From Geobacter sp. OR-1 (GTDB lineage Bacteria; Desulfobacterota; Desulfuromonadia; Geobacterales; DSM-12255): DNA of 64,000 nucleotides. This document shows, one piece after another, positions 45,640 through 54,602 of this stretch (position 1 is its first letter; every line of letters begins with the position of its first letter). The position numbers were made by a program, and so were the translations under genes. Where the stretch lies: NCBI RefSeq assembly GCF_000813145.1, contig NZ_BAZF01000004.1:1-64000 (forward strand), read 5' to 3'. The notes under the pieces are model-generated. The model did no database searches. It saw nothing but the letters and a program-made list of their open reading frames with translations, and had not been told where the DNA came from.

Positions 45640-48306
45640 CTACGTCCCAAGCCGCCTGATCTTCTCCAGGCTCTCGGCCAGTACCTCTTTTTTAGCGGTC
45701 ACTTCTGCCAGTTTTTCGCGTTCCTTGGTTACGATATCCGCAGGGGCGCGATCCACGAAACTCGGGTTTTCAAGCTTCCCGGAAATGACCTCGATATCTT
45801 TGCTCACTTTGGCAATTTCCTTCAAAAGCCGTTTTTCCTCTTCTTCCACATTCACCAAACCCTTGAGCGGCACGAAAATTCGGACATCGCCGGCCACCTG
45901 GATGGAAGCATCCTCAGGTTTTTCAATATCGATGCCGATCGCCAGGTCGGCAATACGGCCAAGAGAGACAATGGCCCCTTCGTTATGCTTCATGAGCTGC
46001 ACGGATTCATCGGAGCTGCAGGAGAGAATGACGCTAATCTCCCTGGATGGTGGGACCTCCATCTCGCCGCGGATATTCCTGATCCCGCCGATAACGGCCA
46101 TAACCTTTTCCATATTTGCAGCAGCAGCCGAAAAATCTATCTTAGGTGAATATTCCGGGTACGAGGCCAGCATGATGCTGGGAACGCTCTTGTCACCGGG
46201 GAGCGCCTGCCAGATCTCCTCGGTAATGAAGGGCATGAACGGATGGAGCAGCCTGAGCAACTGCTCCAGAGTGCTCCAAAGCACATACTGAACCACAGCC
46301 TTTCTCTCCAAGTCTTCACCGTAAAGGTCCTGCTTGGAAAGCTCCAGATACCAGTCGCAGAATTCGCTCCAAGTGAACTGGTACAGCCCCATGGCTGCCT
46401 CGTTGAAACGATACTCTGCCAGGGCAGCGCCGGTGTCCCTGGCCGTCTCGTTGAGCCGGTGGAGAATCCACTGGTCCGCTTCAGAAAGGTGCAGGCTTTC
46501 AACAGCCACGGAATCCGGGGCAAAGCCGTTCAGATTCATCAGGGTAAAGCGGGCCGCGTTCCAGACCTTGTTGCAGAAATTGCGGTAACCGGCGATGCGT
46601 TCCTCGGCCAGCTTGATATCGCGGCCCTGAGCGGCAAAGGCCGCCAGAGTGAACCGGAAGGCGTCAGTGCCGTACTGGTCGATGATGGTAAGGGGATCAA
46701 TGACATTCCCCTTGGATTTGCTCATCTTCTGCCCCTGGGCATCCCGCACGAGTGCATGGATATAGACATCGCCGAACGGCACCTCGTCCATGAAATGCAG
46801 CCCCATCATCATCATCCTGGCAACCCAGAAGAAGAGGATGTCGAATCCGGTGACCAAGCAGGAAGTCGGGTAAAAGGTGGAGAGCAGCGGCGTCTTTTCC
46901 GGCCATCCCATGGTGGAAAACGGCCAGAGTGCGGAAGAAAACCAGGTGTCGAGCACATCCGTCTCCTGGCGGATCTCATCGCTGCCGCACTTGCAGCACT
47001 TTGCAGGGTCATCCATGGCCACAGTCACTTCACCGCAGTGGTCGCAGAACCATGCCGGGATCCGATGCCCCCACCAGATCTGCCGGGAGATGCACCAGTC
47101 GCGGATGTTTTCCATCCATTCGTAATAGGTGTTTTCCCACTGCTTCGGCACAATGCGGGTCTTCCCGTCCTTTACCGCCTGGTGTGCACGCTCGGCCAGC
47201 GGACCGACCTTTACATACCACTGCAGGGACAGATAAGGCTCTACCACTGTTTTACACCGGTAACAGCCGCCAACAGCCATGGCATGGTCATCAACCTTTT
47301 CCAGGAGACCGGACTCTTCCAGCTCGGCAACGATCCGCTTGCGGGCCTCGAACCGATCCATACCCTCGTACTGCCTGCCGGCGGAGTTGATAATCCCCGA
47401 TTCATCGAAGATGTTTATCTTGTCCAGGCCGTGGCGAAGCCCAACTTCGAAATCGTTGAAATCATGGGCCGGCGTGATCTTGACCACTCCGGTGCCGAAC
47501 TCCAGATCCACATAGTCGTCCGCAATCACCGGGATCTCCCGGTTTACCAGCGGCAGTACGACCTTTTTCCCGATCAGCGTACGGTATCGCTCGTCATCGG
47601 GATGCACGGCCACGGCAGTATCACCGAGCATGGTCTCCGGGCGGGTTGTAGCCACGACCACATATTTCCCCGTTTCCCCGGCAACCGGGTACCGGATATG
47701 CCAGAGATGCCCCTTTTTCTCCTCATGCTCGACCTCGATGTCGGAAAGCGCGGTATGACACCTGGGGCACCAGTTGATCAGCCGGTTGTCCCGATAGATC
47801 AGGCCGTCTTCATAAAGGCGGACAAAAACGGTGCGTACCGCCTTGGACAACCCCTCGTCCATGGTGAACCGCTCGCGTTCCCAGTCGCATGACGCCCCCA
47901 GCCTCTTCAGCTGGCCGATGATCTGGCCGCCCGACTCGGCCTTCCACTTCCAGACCCTCTCGATGAACTCTTCGCGCCCGAGATCGTGGCGGTCTTTCCC
48001 CTCGGCGGCAAGCTGCCTTTCCACGACGTTCTGCGTGGCTATCCCGGCGTGGTCTGTACCCGGCATCCAGAGGACGTTATACCCCTGCATCCGCTTCCAG
48101 CGGCAGAGGATATCCTGCAGTGTATTATTCAACGCATGCCCCATGTGCAATGCGCCGGTCACGTTGGGCGGAGGGATGACGATGCTGTACGGCCTCTTCC
48201 CGGAAGTCTCGGCAGCGGCAAAATATCCGCTCCTCTCCCAATGCCGGTACCAATTCGCCTCAACTGCCTGGGGTTCGTAAATCTTCGCCAGTTCTTTTTC
48301 TGTCAT
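45640..48306 (-). CDS. valS: Valyl-tRNA synthetase
   Basis: An 888-residue class I aminoacyl-tRNA synthetase. The HIGH-type signature is in PPPNVTGALHMGHALNN, the editing domain has TTRPETMLGDTAVAVHPDD, and the KMSKS loop is GQKMSKSKGNVIDP. There is an anticodon-binding helical domain and a C-terminal coiled-coil arm (EEEKRLLKEIAKVSKDIEV). GAGG before the ATG at 48306 sets the start; the open frame to 48369 would run through an upstream terminator hairpin. It is essential for protein synthesis. Confidence 0.97.
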   Translation of the reverse strand: MTEKELAKIYEPQAVEANWYRHWERSGYFAAAETSGKRPYSIVIPPPNVTGALHMGHALNNTLQDILCRWKRMQGYNVLWMPGTDHAGIATQNVVERQLAAEGKDRHDLGREEFIERVWKWKAESGGQIIGQLKRLGASCDWERERFTMDEGLSKAVRTVFVRLYEDGLIYRDNRLINWCPRCHTALSDIEVEHEEKKGHLWHIRYPVAGETGKYVVVATTRPETMLGDTAVAVHPDDERYRTLIGKKVVLPLVNREIPVIADDYVDLEFGTGVVKITPAHDFNDFEVGLRHGLDKINIFDESGIINSAGRQYEGMDRFEARKRIVAELEESGLLEKVDDHAMAVGGCYRCKTVVEPYLSLQWYVKVGPLAERAHQAVKDGKTRIVPKQWENTYYEWMENIRDWCISRQIWWGHRIPAWFCDHCGEVTVAMDDPAKCCKCGSDEIRQETDVLDTWFSSALWPFSTMGWPEKTPLLSTFYPTSCLVTGFDILFFWVARMMMMGLHFMDEVPFGDVYIHALVRDAQGQKMSKSKGNVIDPLTIIDQYGTDAFRFTLAAFAAQGRDIKLAEERIAGYRNFCNKVWNAARFTLMNLNGFAPDSVAVESLHLSEADQWILHRLNETARDTGAALAEYRFNEAAMGLYQFTWSEFCDWYLELSKQDLYGEDLERKAVVQYVLWSTLEQLLRLLHPFMPFITEEIWQALPGDKSVPSIMLASYPEYSPKIDFSAAAANMEKVMAVIGGIRNIRGEMEVPPSREISVILSCSSDESVQLMKHNEGAIVSLGRIADLAIGIDIEKPEDASIQVAGDVRIFVPLKGLVNVEEEEKRLLKEIAKVSKDIEVISGKLENPSFVDRAPADIVTKEREKLAEVTAKKEVLAESLEKIRRLGT

Positions 48307-48334
48307 ACCGTTACCTCGTAAAGCTGCACGATAA

Positions 48335-48357
48335 TAAAAAAGGGGATTTGCATCCCC
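48335..48357 (-). terminator. Hairpin with U-tract between regulator and valS
   Basis: GGGGAT (48342-48347) pairs with ATCCCC (48352-48357), followed on the minus strand by TTTTTTATT. It is 60 bases past the stop of the upstream regulator and ends only 28 bases before the valS start. It could be a leaky terminator or an attenuator, because little room is left for a separate valS promoter. Confidence 0.65.
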
Positions 48358-48416
48358 GTGTTCAAGCAAAATTTTCGGTTAACAGGGGCGCTGAGCCACC
48401 ACCCCTGCCCTTGAGT

Positions 48417-49610
48417 CTATGAGCCGAACCCTTGCTTAATCTTCCTGATCTCTTCCCGGATCAGATTTTCTGCCAGGTCAGGCACAATCTCCCACACGAT
48501 TTTTTCTATCGTTTCCCGGGAGATCTGGCTTAACATAGCCCGCAACTGATCCTCGTCGATCGGCGCCGCTGCCGGAGTAACTGCCGGTTCCGGAGCAACT
48601 TCTGAAGTGATGACCTGCGGAGCCGGCTCGTCCTGCTGTGCCGTTGTCCCAAACACGATTTCGTCTGTAAACTGCTCAGGAATATTGGCAAGATCAGCCA
48701 GAGGCCCGCCCATGCCAACGGCAAAAGTTTCTCCCGGAGGGGTCGGCTCTTCATGCTGATAGGTGAATACCTCTTCTTCCAGAGGCTCCCATTTGGCTTC
48801 AAATGCATCTTCTGCTTCAGGTTGAAATACCGCGGGCTCCGAAGCTTCTTCGGCAACTTGTTCACCAGCAAAAGGATCAGTGATTGGCGGTTCCTCGACC
48901 TCTTCTGCCGGCAGTTCCAAGGTCTCAACAGGAGATGCGGCAGTAGCTTCCAAGTCGACAAGGTCAAAAACACCCCAGGGATCATCTCCCGGCGCAGCCT
49001 CGACTATTTCGACAGCGAGTTCTGAAGGAACCTCCTCATCGGGAACCGTTGCTTCCTCAAACTGAGCTGGCTCGGGAGAGAGGTTGAGATCGAACATCTC
49101 CGGGATCGGTTCAAATGAACTCTCGAAATCCTGAACCGGCTCGTCCCACGGTCCTGCCAATGGCGGTGCAAAAGCCTGTTCCGTTTCCGGAACAACCGGT
49201 TCCGCCGCAACAGGCGAAGGAGTTGCCACTGCGCGCTGCCTGCCGATCTCCAGCAACATCTTCACTTTTTCCACTAACTGCTGTGATTCGAAAGGCTTTG
49301 AGATAAAGTCGTCTGCTCCGCATTGACGGGCCTTGTTCTCGTCAAACGGCTCGAAAGCGCCGGTCATCAACAATAGAGGTATTGTATTGAGAGTTGGATC
49401 ATTGCGCACTTCCTGGCAGACCTCATAGCCGTTTCTGCCGGGCATCAGGGCATCTACCAGCATGACCGAAGGCATGATCTCACGGGCCTTCTCCAGGGCC
49501 TGCACGCCATTGTCCACCACGGTAAGCTCATAATCCTCATTGGCAAAGATGATCCCTACCACTTTTTGTATGGTAATACTGTCATCAGCGAGGAGTAATT
49601 TTGTGCCCAT
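48417..49610 (-). CDS. Response regulator with long acidic linker, RomR-like
   Basis: 397 residues. Residues 1-125 are a receiver (LLADDSITIQKVV, phosphoacceptor in VMLVDALMPGRNG, FISKPFESQQLVEKV). About 130-355 is a proline/glutamate-rich, strongly acidic and probably disordered linker. The last 40 residues form a conserved amphipathic helix (QISRETIEKIVWEIVPDLAE then LIREEIRKI). This layout recalls the polarity regulators RomR/FrzS of Myxococcus, where the tail targets the protein to a cell pole. No mglA or mglB gene is here, so a polar role is inference. Confidence 0.82.
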   Translation of the reverse strand: MGTKLLLADDSITIQKVVGIIFANEDYELTVVDNGVQALEKAREIMPSVMLVDALMPGRNGYEVCQEVRNDPTLNTIPLLLMTGAFEPFDENKARQCGADDFISKPFESQQLVEKVKMLLEIGRQRAVATPSPVAAEPVVPETEQAFAPPLAGPWDEPVQDFESSFEPIPEMFDLNLSPEPAQFEEATVPDEEVPSELAVEIVEAAPGDDPWGVFDLVDLEATAASPVETLELPAEEVEEPPITDPFAGEQVAEEASEPAVFQPEAEDAFEAKWEPLEEEVFTYQHEEPTPPGETFAVGMGGPLADLANIPEQFTDEIVFGTTAQQDEPAPQVITSEVAPEPAVTPAAAPIDEDQLRAMLSQISRETIEKIVWEIVPDLAENLIREEIRKIKQGFGS

Positions 49611-49760
49611 CCATCCCTCCGGTGTTAATACAATGCAGCATCACAGCTGCGGTGAGATCCTTGCAAACGCATCTCCGAAAAGAACCTAAAGCACGTAAAT
49701 ACTGGCAATAATCGGAGAAAAGCTAACACACAAGGCACAGGGTGTCAAGTTGATTACCTG

Positions 49761-50937
49761 CTATAAACGCTCCGTAGCCACTGCCTGAAGAAGATCGGCA
49801 AGAGGACGTTGCGGAGAGAATTGCGCGGCGACAATCGTCGAAAGGTTGCTTCTCAATCGGCTAAACCCCTTGGTATGTCGGTAATCAAGCCGTGACGTCA
49901 GCAGAACGACAAATACGTCAGCGTTTGGGTCAAGCCAGAGAGAAGAGCCGGAGTATCCGGTATGGCCGAAGGAGAGTTCCGAGAAACCGTTACCGCGCGG
50001 TGCCGAATAGGCAGAAGCAATATCCCAGCCCAGACCGCGGACCACGCCACCTCCCCGGGCATAATACGGAGCCGTCATCTGTTCAATGGTTCGGGGCAAA
50101 AGGACCGTTACCCCCCCTGCCTTCGCCGCGATTCAGAATCATCATGCAAAAGCGGCCGAGGTCGCCGGCAGTGGAAAATACGCCGGCATGACCGGCAACT
50201 CCGCCAAGCTGCCGGGCGAGAGAGTCCTGAACCTCTCCGGGAAGCACGGCATGTTCACCGACAGCGGTCGGCGCACAACGTTCCGCACGTTCCTTGCCGG
50301 GATTGAAACAGGTATCGCGCATATCGCTGGGAGCAAATATATTCGCAGCGGCAAACTGGTCAAGCGGCAAAGCACCGGCCCGGCTGACGATCTCCCCGAG
50401 AAGAATGAAGTTGATATCGGCATAGCGGAATCTGTTACCCACAACCCCTTTGGGCTTTTGGGCCGCAGCACCGGCCAAAGCGCTCGGCATCGGGTTGGCG
50501 GCTGACAGGGTAAAATCGTCGAGCCCGGAAGTGTGCGTCAGGAGATGCCAGATCAACAGGTCGTCTCGCTGTGAAAACTCCGGCAGCCATTTTTTTACCG
50601 GATCAACCAGAGAAATTCGTCTTTCTTCGGCAAGTTTGAGAATAGCAGGGGCCGTGGCAACCACCTTGGTAAGCGAGGCGATGTCAAAAACCGTATCGAG
50701 GGTGATCGGACGAGACAAGGGGTCTGCAGCGACACGACCGTAAGGCTTTTCGAAAACAATCCCTTTCGCAGTTCCCACCAGAACCACCCCGCCGGCGATC
50801 AGCCCGCCGGAGATCGCCTCTTCCATCAACCGGTCAACCTGCTCTGACCGAAAAGGCTGAATGGTCAGGGCATTCCCGCAGCATGCTCCGGGTACCAGAA
50901 TGATAAGCAGTATGAGAATGGCACAGTATTTTTTCAT
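49761..50937 (-). CDS. Exported beta-lactamase-family serine hydrolase, frameshifted at a G7 tract
   Basis: A class C beta-lactamase/penicillin-binding-like hydrolase in two frames. The first runs from the ATG at 50937 (signal peptide KKYCAILILLIILVPGA) through the catalytic S-x-x-K (IASLTKVV) and a Y-A-D segment to a stop at 50083. The second, to 49761, has the conserved HTGYSG motif. The frames join at the C7 tract 50111-50117 (G7 in the coding strand). With six G the gene reads through as RGEGRGVTVLLPRTIEQM. As written, the product lacks the third active-site motif. Sequencing error, phase variation and decay are all possible. Confidence 0.75.
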
Positions 50938-51012
50938 ATAATAAGATTCTTTAAAATCGATCAGCCGCGAGCAAGGCGCATTGAGAAAGCTGCGCCGGGA
51001 TAATTCAGCCAT

Positions 51013-51035
51013 AAAAAAACGGGGGTAGTTCCCCC
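51013..51035 (-). terminator. Terminator after the DUF2914 gene
   Basis: GGGGG (51021-51025) pairs with CCCCC (51031-51035), followed on the minus strand by GTTTTTTT. It sits just past the stop at 51039. Confidence 0.75.
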
Positions 51036-51038
51036 TTG

Positions 51039-51443
51039 TCAATTCATCCTGAATTTAACAGACCTGAGCAGCTTTCCCTCACTGTCCAAGGCATCGACTC
51101 TCCAGTCGCCGGCCATGCCCTTTCCCACGACCCTGCTGCTGTAAGTGCGCCATTTTTTGCCTTTTACCGGGAGTTCCGACTCCCCCATCTTCTCGTTGCC
51201 TCGATACCAGATATGCTTTACGGTGGTTTCCCCTTCTTCATCGGAAACCAGGCGGGTGAAGCAGTAAAGTTCCCGTACCGATGAGGACGAAATCCTGTGA
51301 ACCGAATCAATCGGATTGCCCCGTACGACCTTGGTGGTCACCGCCATCTCGGTTATCTTCAGGGAAGCCGCTTCAGGACTCGAACTAAAAAGCAGAGTCA
51401 GGCCTATCATCAGTACGAATGTCAGTATAGTAATTTTTTTCAT
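51039..51443 (-). CDS. Exported DUF2914 protein
   Basis: 134 residues: a signal peptide (KKITILTFVLMIGLTLLFSSS) and a C-terminal domain of the DUF2914 type (VRELYCFTRLVSDEEGETTV, HIWYRGNEKMGESELPVKG, WRTYSSRVVGKGMAGDWRVD). The domain is common in deltaproteobacteria and is predicted to be a periplasmic beta-sandwich of unknown role. The ATG at 51443 lies 20 bases after the argJ stop; the open frame begins with a TTG overlapping argJ. Probably transcribed with argJ by proximity, without any functional link that I can name. Confidence 0.82.
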   Translation of the reverse strand: MKKITILTFVLMIGLTLLFSSSPEAASLKITEMAVTTKVVRGNPIDSVHRISSSSVRELYCFTRLVSDEEGETTVKHIWYRGNEKMGESELPVKGKKWRTYSSRVVGKGMAGDWRVDALDSEGKLLRSVKFRMN

Positions 51444-51463
51444 GCTAACTCGGTTGGTTAGAG

Positions 51464-52642
51464 TCAAGTCCGATAATCAGCGTTTATCTTAACATAATCA
51501 TATGAAAAGTCACTGGTGTAAACAGTTGACCGGCCTGTTCCGAGCGCCAGGTCAATATTAACCTTGAATTCCGGCTTTTTCAACACCTCTGACCCCTTTT
51601 TTTCCGCATCGCCACCGACAAACACCCCTCCCGACACCATCAGGACATCATCGAAGCGTAATGAAACCTGCGTTTGGTCCACTGCCGCGCCCGAATAGCC
51701 GACCGCCGCCAGAATTCTGCCCCAGTTGGCGTCCTGACCGAAGAATGCGGTCTTTACCAGCGGTGAATTGGCTACCGCCATCGCAGCCAGGCGCGCATCG
51801 GCATCACTGACCGCACCGGAGACATTGATGGTCACAAACTTGGTGGCACCCTCGCCGTCCCTTACTATGGCCTTTGCCAGATCGAGTGCCACCCCGGAAA
51901 GAAGTTCGGCAAACTGCCCGGCATCAGGCGAAGCAGAGGAGATCGGCGCATTCCCGGCCATGCCGTTTGCCATCACAAGCGCAGTGTCGTTTGTGGACAT
52001 GTCGTTGTCCACCGTGATGCAGTTGAAAGAGGCATTAACGGCGGCGCGGAACGACTGACGGAGAAAATCGGCATCCACTGCAGCATCGGTAACAATGAAA
52101 GAGAGCATAGTGGCCATGTCGGGCCTGATCATGCCGGCTCCCTTGGCCACGCCGGCGACAGTATACGGTTTGCCGTCGGCAACACCCTGCCTCACGGACA
52201 TCTTAGCAAAGGTGTCCGTGGTCATGATCGCTTTTGCGACATCGTCAAGCGTACCGCCATCCAAACCTTTTATCAGACCTGGGATCGCGGTTTTAATACG
52301 CTCCATCGGCAACTGGACCCCGATGACGCCGGTTGAAGAAGGAACAATCAGCGCCTCGTCAACACCAAGCTCCTTAGCCACAAAGGCAGCCGTTTCCCTG
52401 GCCGCCGCCATGCCGGGGTTGCCGGTGCAGGCATTGGCATTGCCGCTGTTCACGACAACCGCCCGGAGAATGCCGCCGGCAACACGCTCCTGGCCAAGCA
52501 GCACCGGCGCGGCCTTGACCTTGTTGCTGGTGAAGGTTGCCGCGCATGCCGCCGGCACCTCTGACAATATCATGGCCAGGTCCTTCCGGCCCGGCTTCTT
52601 GATGGCCGCCTCAACGGCGGAGAATCTGAATCCTTTGATCAT
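51464..52642 (-). CDS. argJ: Glutamate N-acetyltransferase / amino-acid N-acetyltransferase
   Basis: A 392-residue bifunctional ornithine acetyltransferase of arginine synthesis, transferring acetyl from N-acetylornithine to glutamate. The protein self-cleaves before the nucleophilic threonine in KGAGMIRPDMATMLSF. The oxyanion-type threonines in VPSSTGVIGVQLPM and the C-terminal TSDFSYDYVKINADY are also present. AGGAG six bases before the ATG at 52642 is preferred over the adjacent GTG. It follows a divergent gap of about 100 bp from the CCA-fusion gene. Confidence 0.96.
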   Translation of the reverse strand: MIKGFRFSAVEAAIKKPGRKDLAMILSEVPAACAATFTSNKVKAAPVLLGQERVAGGILRAVVVNSGNANACTGNPGMAAARETAAFVAKELGVDEALIVPSSTGVIGVQLPMERIKTAIPGLIKGLDGGTLDDVAKAIMTTDTFAKMSVRQGVADGKPYTVAGVAKGAGMIRPDMATMLSFIVTDAAVDADFLRQSFRAAVNASFNCITVDNDMSTNDTALVMANGMAGNAPISSASPDAGQFAELLSGVALDLAKAIVRDGEGATKFVTINVSGAVSDADARLAAMAVANSPLVKTAFFGQDANWGRILAAVGYSGAAVDQTQVSLRFDDVLMVSGGVFVGGDAEKKGSEVLKKPEFKVNIDLALGTGRSTVYTSDFSYDYVKINADYRT

Positions 52643-52743
52643 CACGCTCTCCTGTACAAGATCTGCTCAAAAACTTTATTAGCACAGAATAAGAGGTTTC
52701 GCCAAGGTTTCCTTATGGCCACTCCTCTGATAATATCCTGGAT

Positions 52744-54436
52744 ATGTCGCAGTCAACCATTGCAAAATTAATCTCCGGCGGCCAGACCGGCGTTGACCGG
52801 GCCGGGCTGGATGTAGCCATGCGTCACGGTATCCCTGCCGGAGGGCATTGTCCCCGCGGTAGAAGAGCGGAAGACGGCACCATACCGGAATGCTATCCCC
52901 TTACGGAGACCTCTTCTCCCGACTATGCGGTCCGTACCCGCATGAACGTGCGGGAAGCGGATGCTACCCTCATCCTGAACCTCGGGGAACTGGACGGGGG
53001 AACCAGGTTGACGGCAGAATATGCCGCAAAGCGAAACAAGCCGTGCCAGATCGTGCAGCTCGACCGGAAAAGTCATTCAGCTGCGGATACCGCAGACTGG
53101 CTCAGCGCACACAGGGTAGCAATCCTAAACATTGCCGGGCCGAGAGAGAGCAAGCGGCCCGGGATCTACGGCAAATCCGTGGCATTCCTGGAGCGCCTGT
53201 TGGCGATAATCGCCCATCGCTCAGGCAAAGAGACCCTGGCCAGGACAACGGCATTCATAGGCACTGTTTTTCCGTCCCGTCTCCACAATCAGGTCTTTCT
53301 GGTCGGCGGGATAGTCCGCGACATCCTGACCGGCAGAAACAGTCATGACATTGACCTTGTTGCTGCTGTTTCCGAAGAGGACCTGCAGCTCAGCGGCTTT
53401 CGCCCGGTTGCAGGCAAAACCACGGCACCGATCATGTTCCGTTACGATCAGGAGTTCGGCAAGATCGAGGTGACGGTTATTGCGGACAGGGAAGCCCTCG
53501 CCATTGACCTGGCATCCCGTGATTTTACCTGTAATGCCATTGCCATGACCCTTGAGGGGGAGCTGATCGACCCGATTCAAGGTAAAAAAAGAACTTCTGC
53601 ACCGCCGGCTGAAAGCCTGCTCGTCAGAGGCGTTCGTTGTCGATCCGATCCGGATCTTCCGGGCATTTCGTTTTGCAACGGATGGCTGGAACATGTCACG
53701 CGAGACCAGGCTGCTGATTGACGGGGCGGGTTGGGAGGAACGCCTGGCGTTGATTCCGATCGAACGGTTCACTCGCGAGATGGAGAAAGCGCTCGCAGGA
53801 TACAACCCGGTCCGGTTCTTCAGCATGATGCTGGAAGCTGGAATCGGGGCATGTTACCTGCCGGAGCTGTTCAACATGCCGAAGATACCGGCAGGACCGC
53901 TTGAGCATCACCCCGAGGGAGACCTGTTCAGCCACTCCTGCCAGGTCCTCGAACGGGTCGCCTGCAGAACCGACGACCCCATCGCGCGTTTCTGCGCCTT
54001 TTTCCACGATCTCGGCAAGCTTGCCACCGCCCCGGCATTATACCCCAAGCACCACGGCCACGACGAAGCAGGGTTCGACATGGCTGCCCTCTTCTGCGAC
54101 CGGCTGAAACTGCCGGGGTCATGGAAGAAAGCCCTTGCCTGGACCAACCGGCTGCACAACAACGCCAACAAATGGGAGGAGTTGCGGGACAGCACCCGGA
54201 TCAGGATGGCGGAACAGGCGATAAAAGGGGGGATTTCGGAGATCCTGGCGCTGGTCTCCGCGGCGGACAGGCCGCGGCCAGCAGCAATGCCGGGATGGGA
54301 AACAGCACTCAAAGCGGCACGAATGTCCACTGAAGAACTTGGCATACCGCCACTGCAGCTGGAGATGATGGCACCGGAAAACCGGGGCGCGTTCATCCTG
54401 CAGAAGCGGATCGAGGCCCTCCGGAAAAGGGGATGA
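52744..54436 (+). CDS. Putative molybdenum-carrier/SLOG domain fused to CCA-adding enzyme, frameshifted at an A7 tract
   Basis: Residues 1-155 form a SLOG/putative molybdenum-carrier domain (ISGGQTGVDRAGLDVAMRHG, PRGRRAEDG, TLILNLGELDGGTRLTAEYA). From about 175 follows a tRNA nucleotidyltransferase head (VFLVGGIVRDILTG, HDIDLVAA, RDFTCNAIAMTLEGELIDP), neck and C-terminal HD domain (FCAFFHDLGKLATA). The first frame stops at 53721, and the second is open at 53693-54436. They join if A7 at 53584-53590 is A6, giving GKKELLHRRLKACSSEAF and then DPIRIFRAFRFA. Read through, the protein would be about 563 residues. A CCA enzyme is normally essential, so a true null is unlikely. Confidence 0.8.
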
Positions 54437-54466
54437 AAAAAGCCTCCAGTAGCATTCACCGGAGGC
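54435..54466 (-). terminator. Bidirectional terminator between CCA fusion and secA
   Basis: GCCTCC (54442-54447) pairs with GGAGGC (54461-54466) over a 13-base loop. On the minus strand it is followed by TTTTTT, ending secA after the palindromic 3' region. On the plus strand it directly follows the CCA gene, with a weak CTTGTT tract. Confidence 0.7.
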
Positions 54467-54482
54467 CTTGTTAACACTATTT

Positions 54483-54602
54483 GTTCGCGATCAGAAATGC
54501 CCAGATGCTAGGCGCCGAGAAGTGACGAGCGAGGCATACATCAGTACGCCGCAGTGAGGAGCGACGAGGCAACACCGCAGATGGGCGTTTATCATCGCGA
54601 AC
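54483..54602. repeat. 120-bp imperfect palindrome abutting the secA stop
   Basis: It begins GTTCGCGAT and ends ATCGCGAAC. The arms stay largely complementary inward (for example GCCCA pairs with TGGGC, and GAGGCATAC with GTACGCCGC by imperfect pairing). It can fold into a long hairpin in the secA 3' region. The form resembles dispersed intergenic palindromes of Geobacter genomes, but only one copy is present in this window. Confidence 0.7.

Noticed and set aside
46243-47892. 549-residue plus-strand ORF antisense to valS
   Set aside because: It lies fully within valS, has no family motifs, and its composition (proline-, arginine- and histidine-rich) is typical of a GC-biased shadow frame.
53584-53590. 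Programmed -1 ribosomal frameshift at the A7 tract
   Set aside because: The downstream frame is reached by +1 (or -2), not -1, so a dnaX-type slippery site does not explain it.
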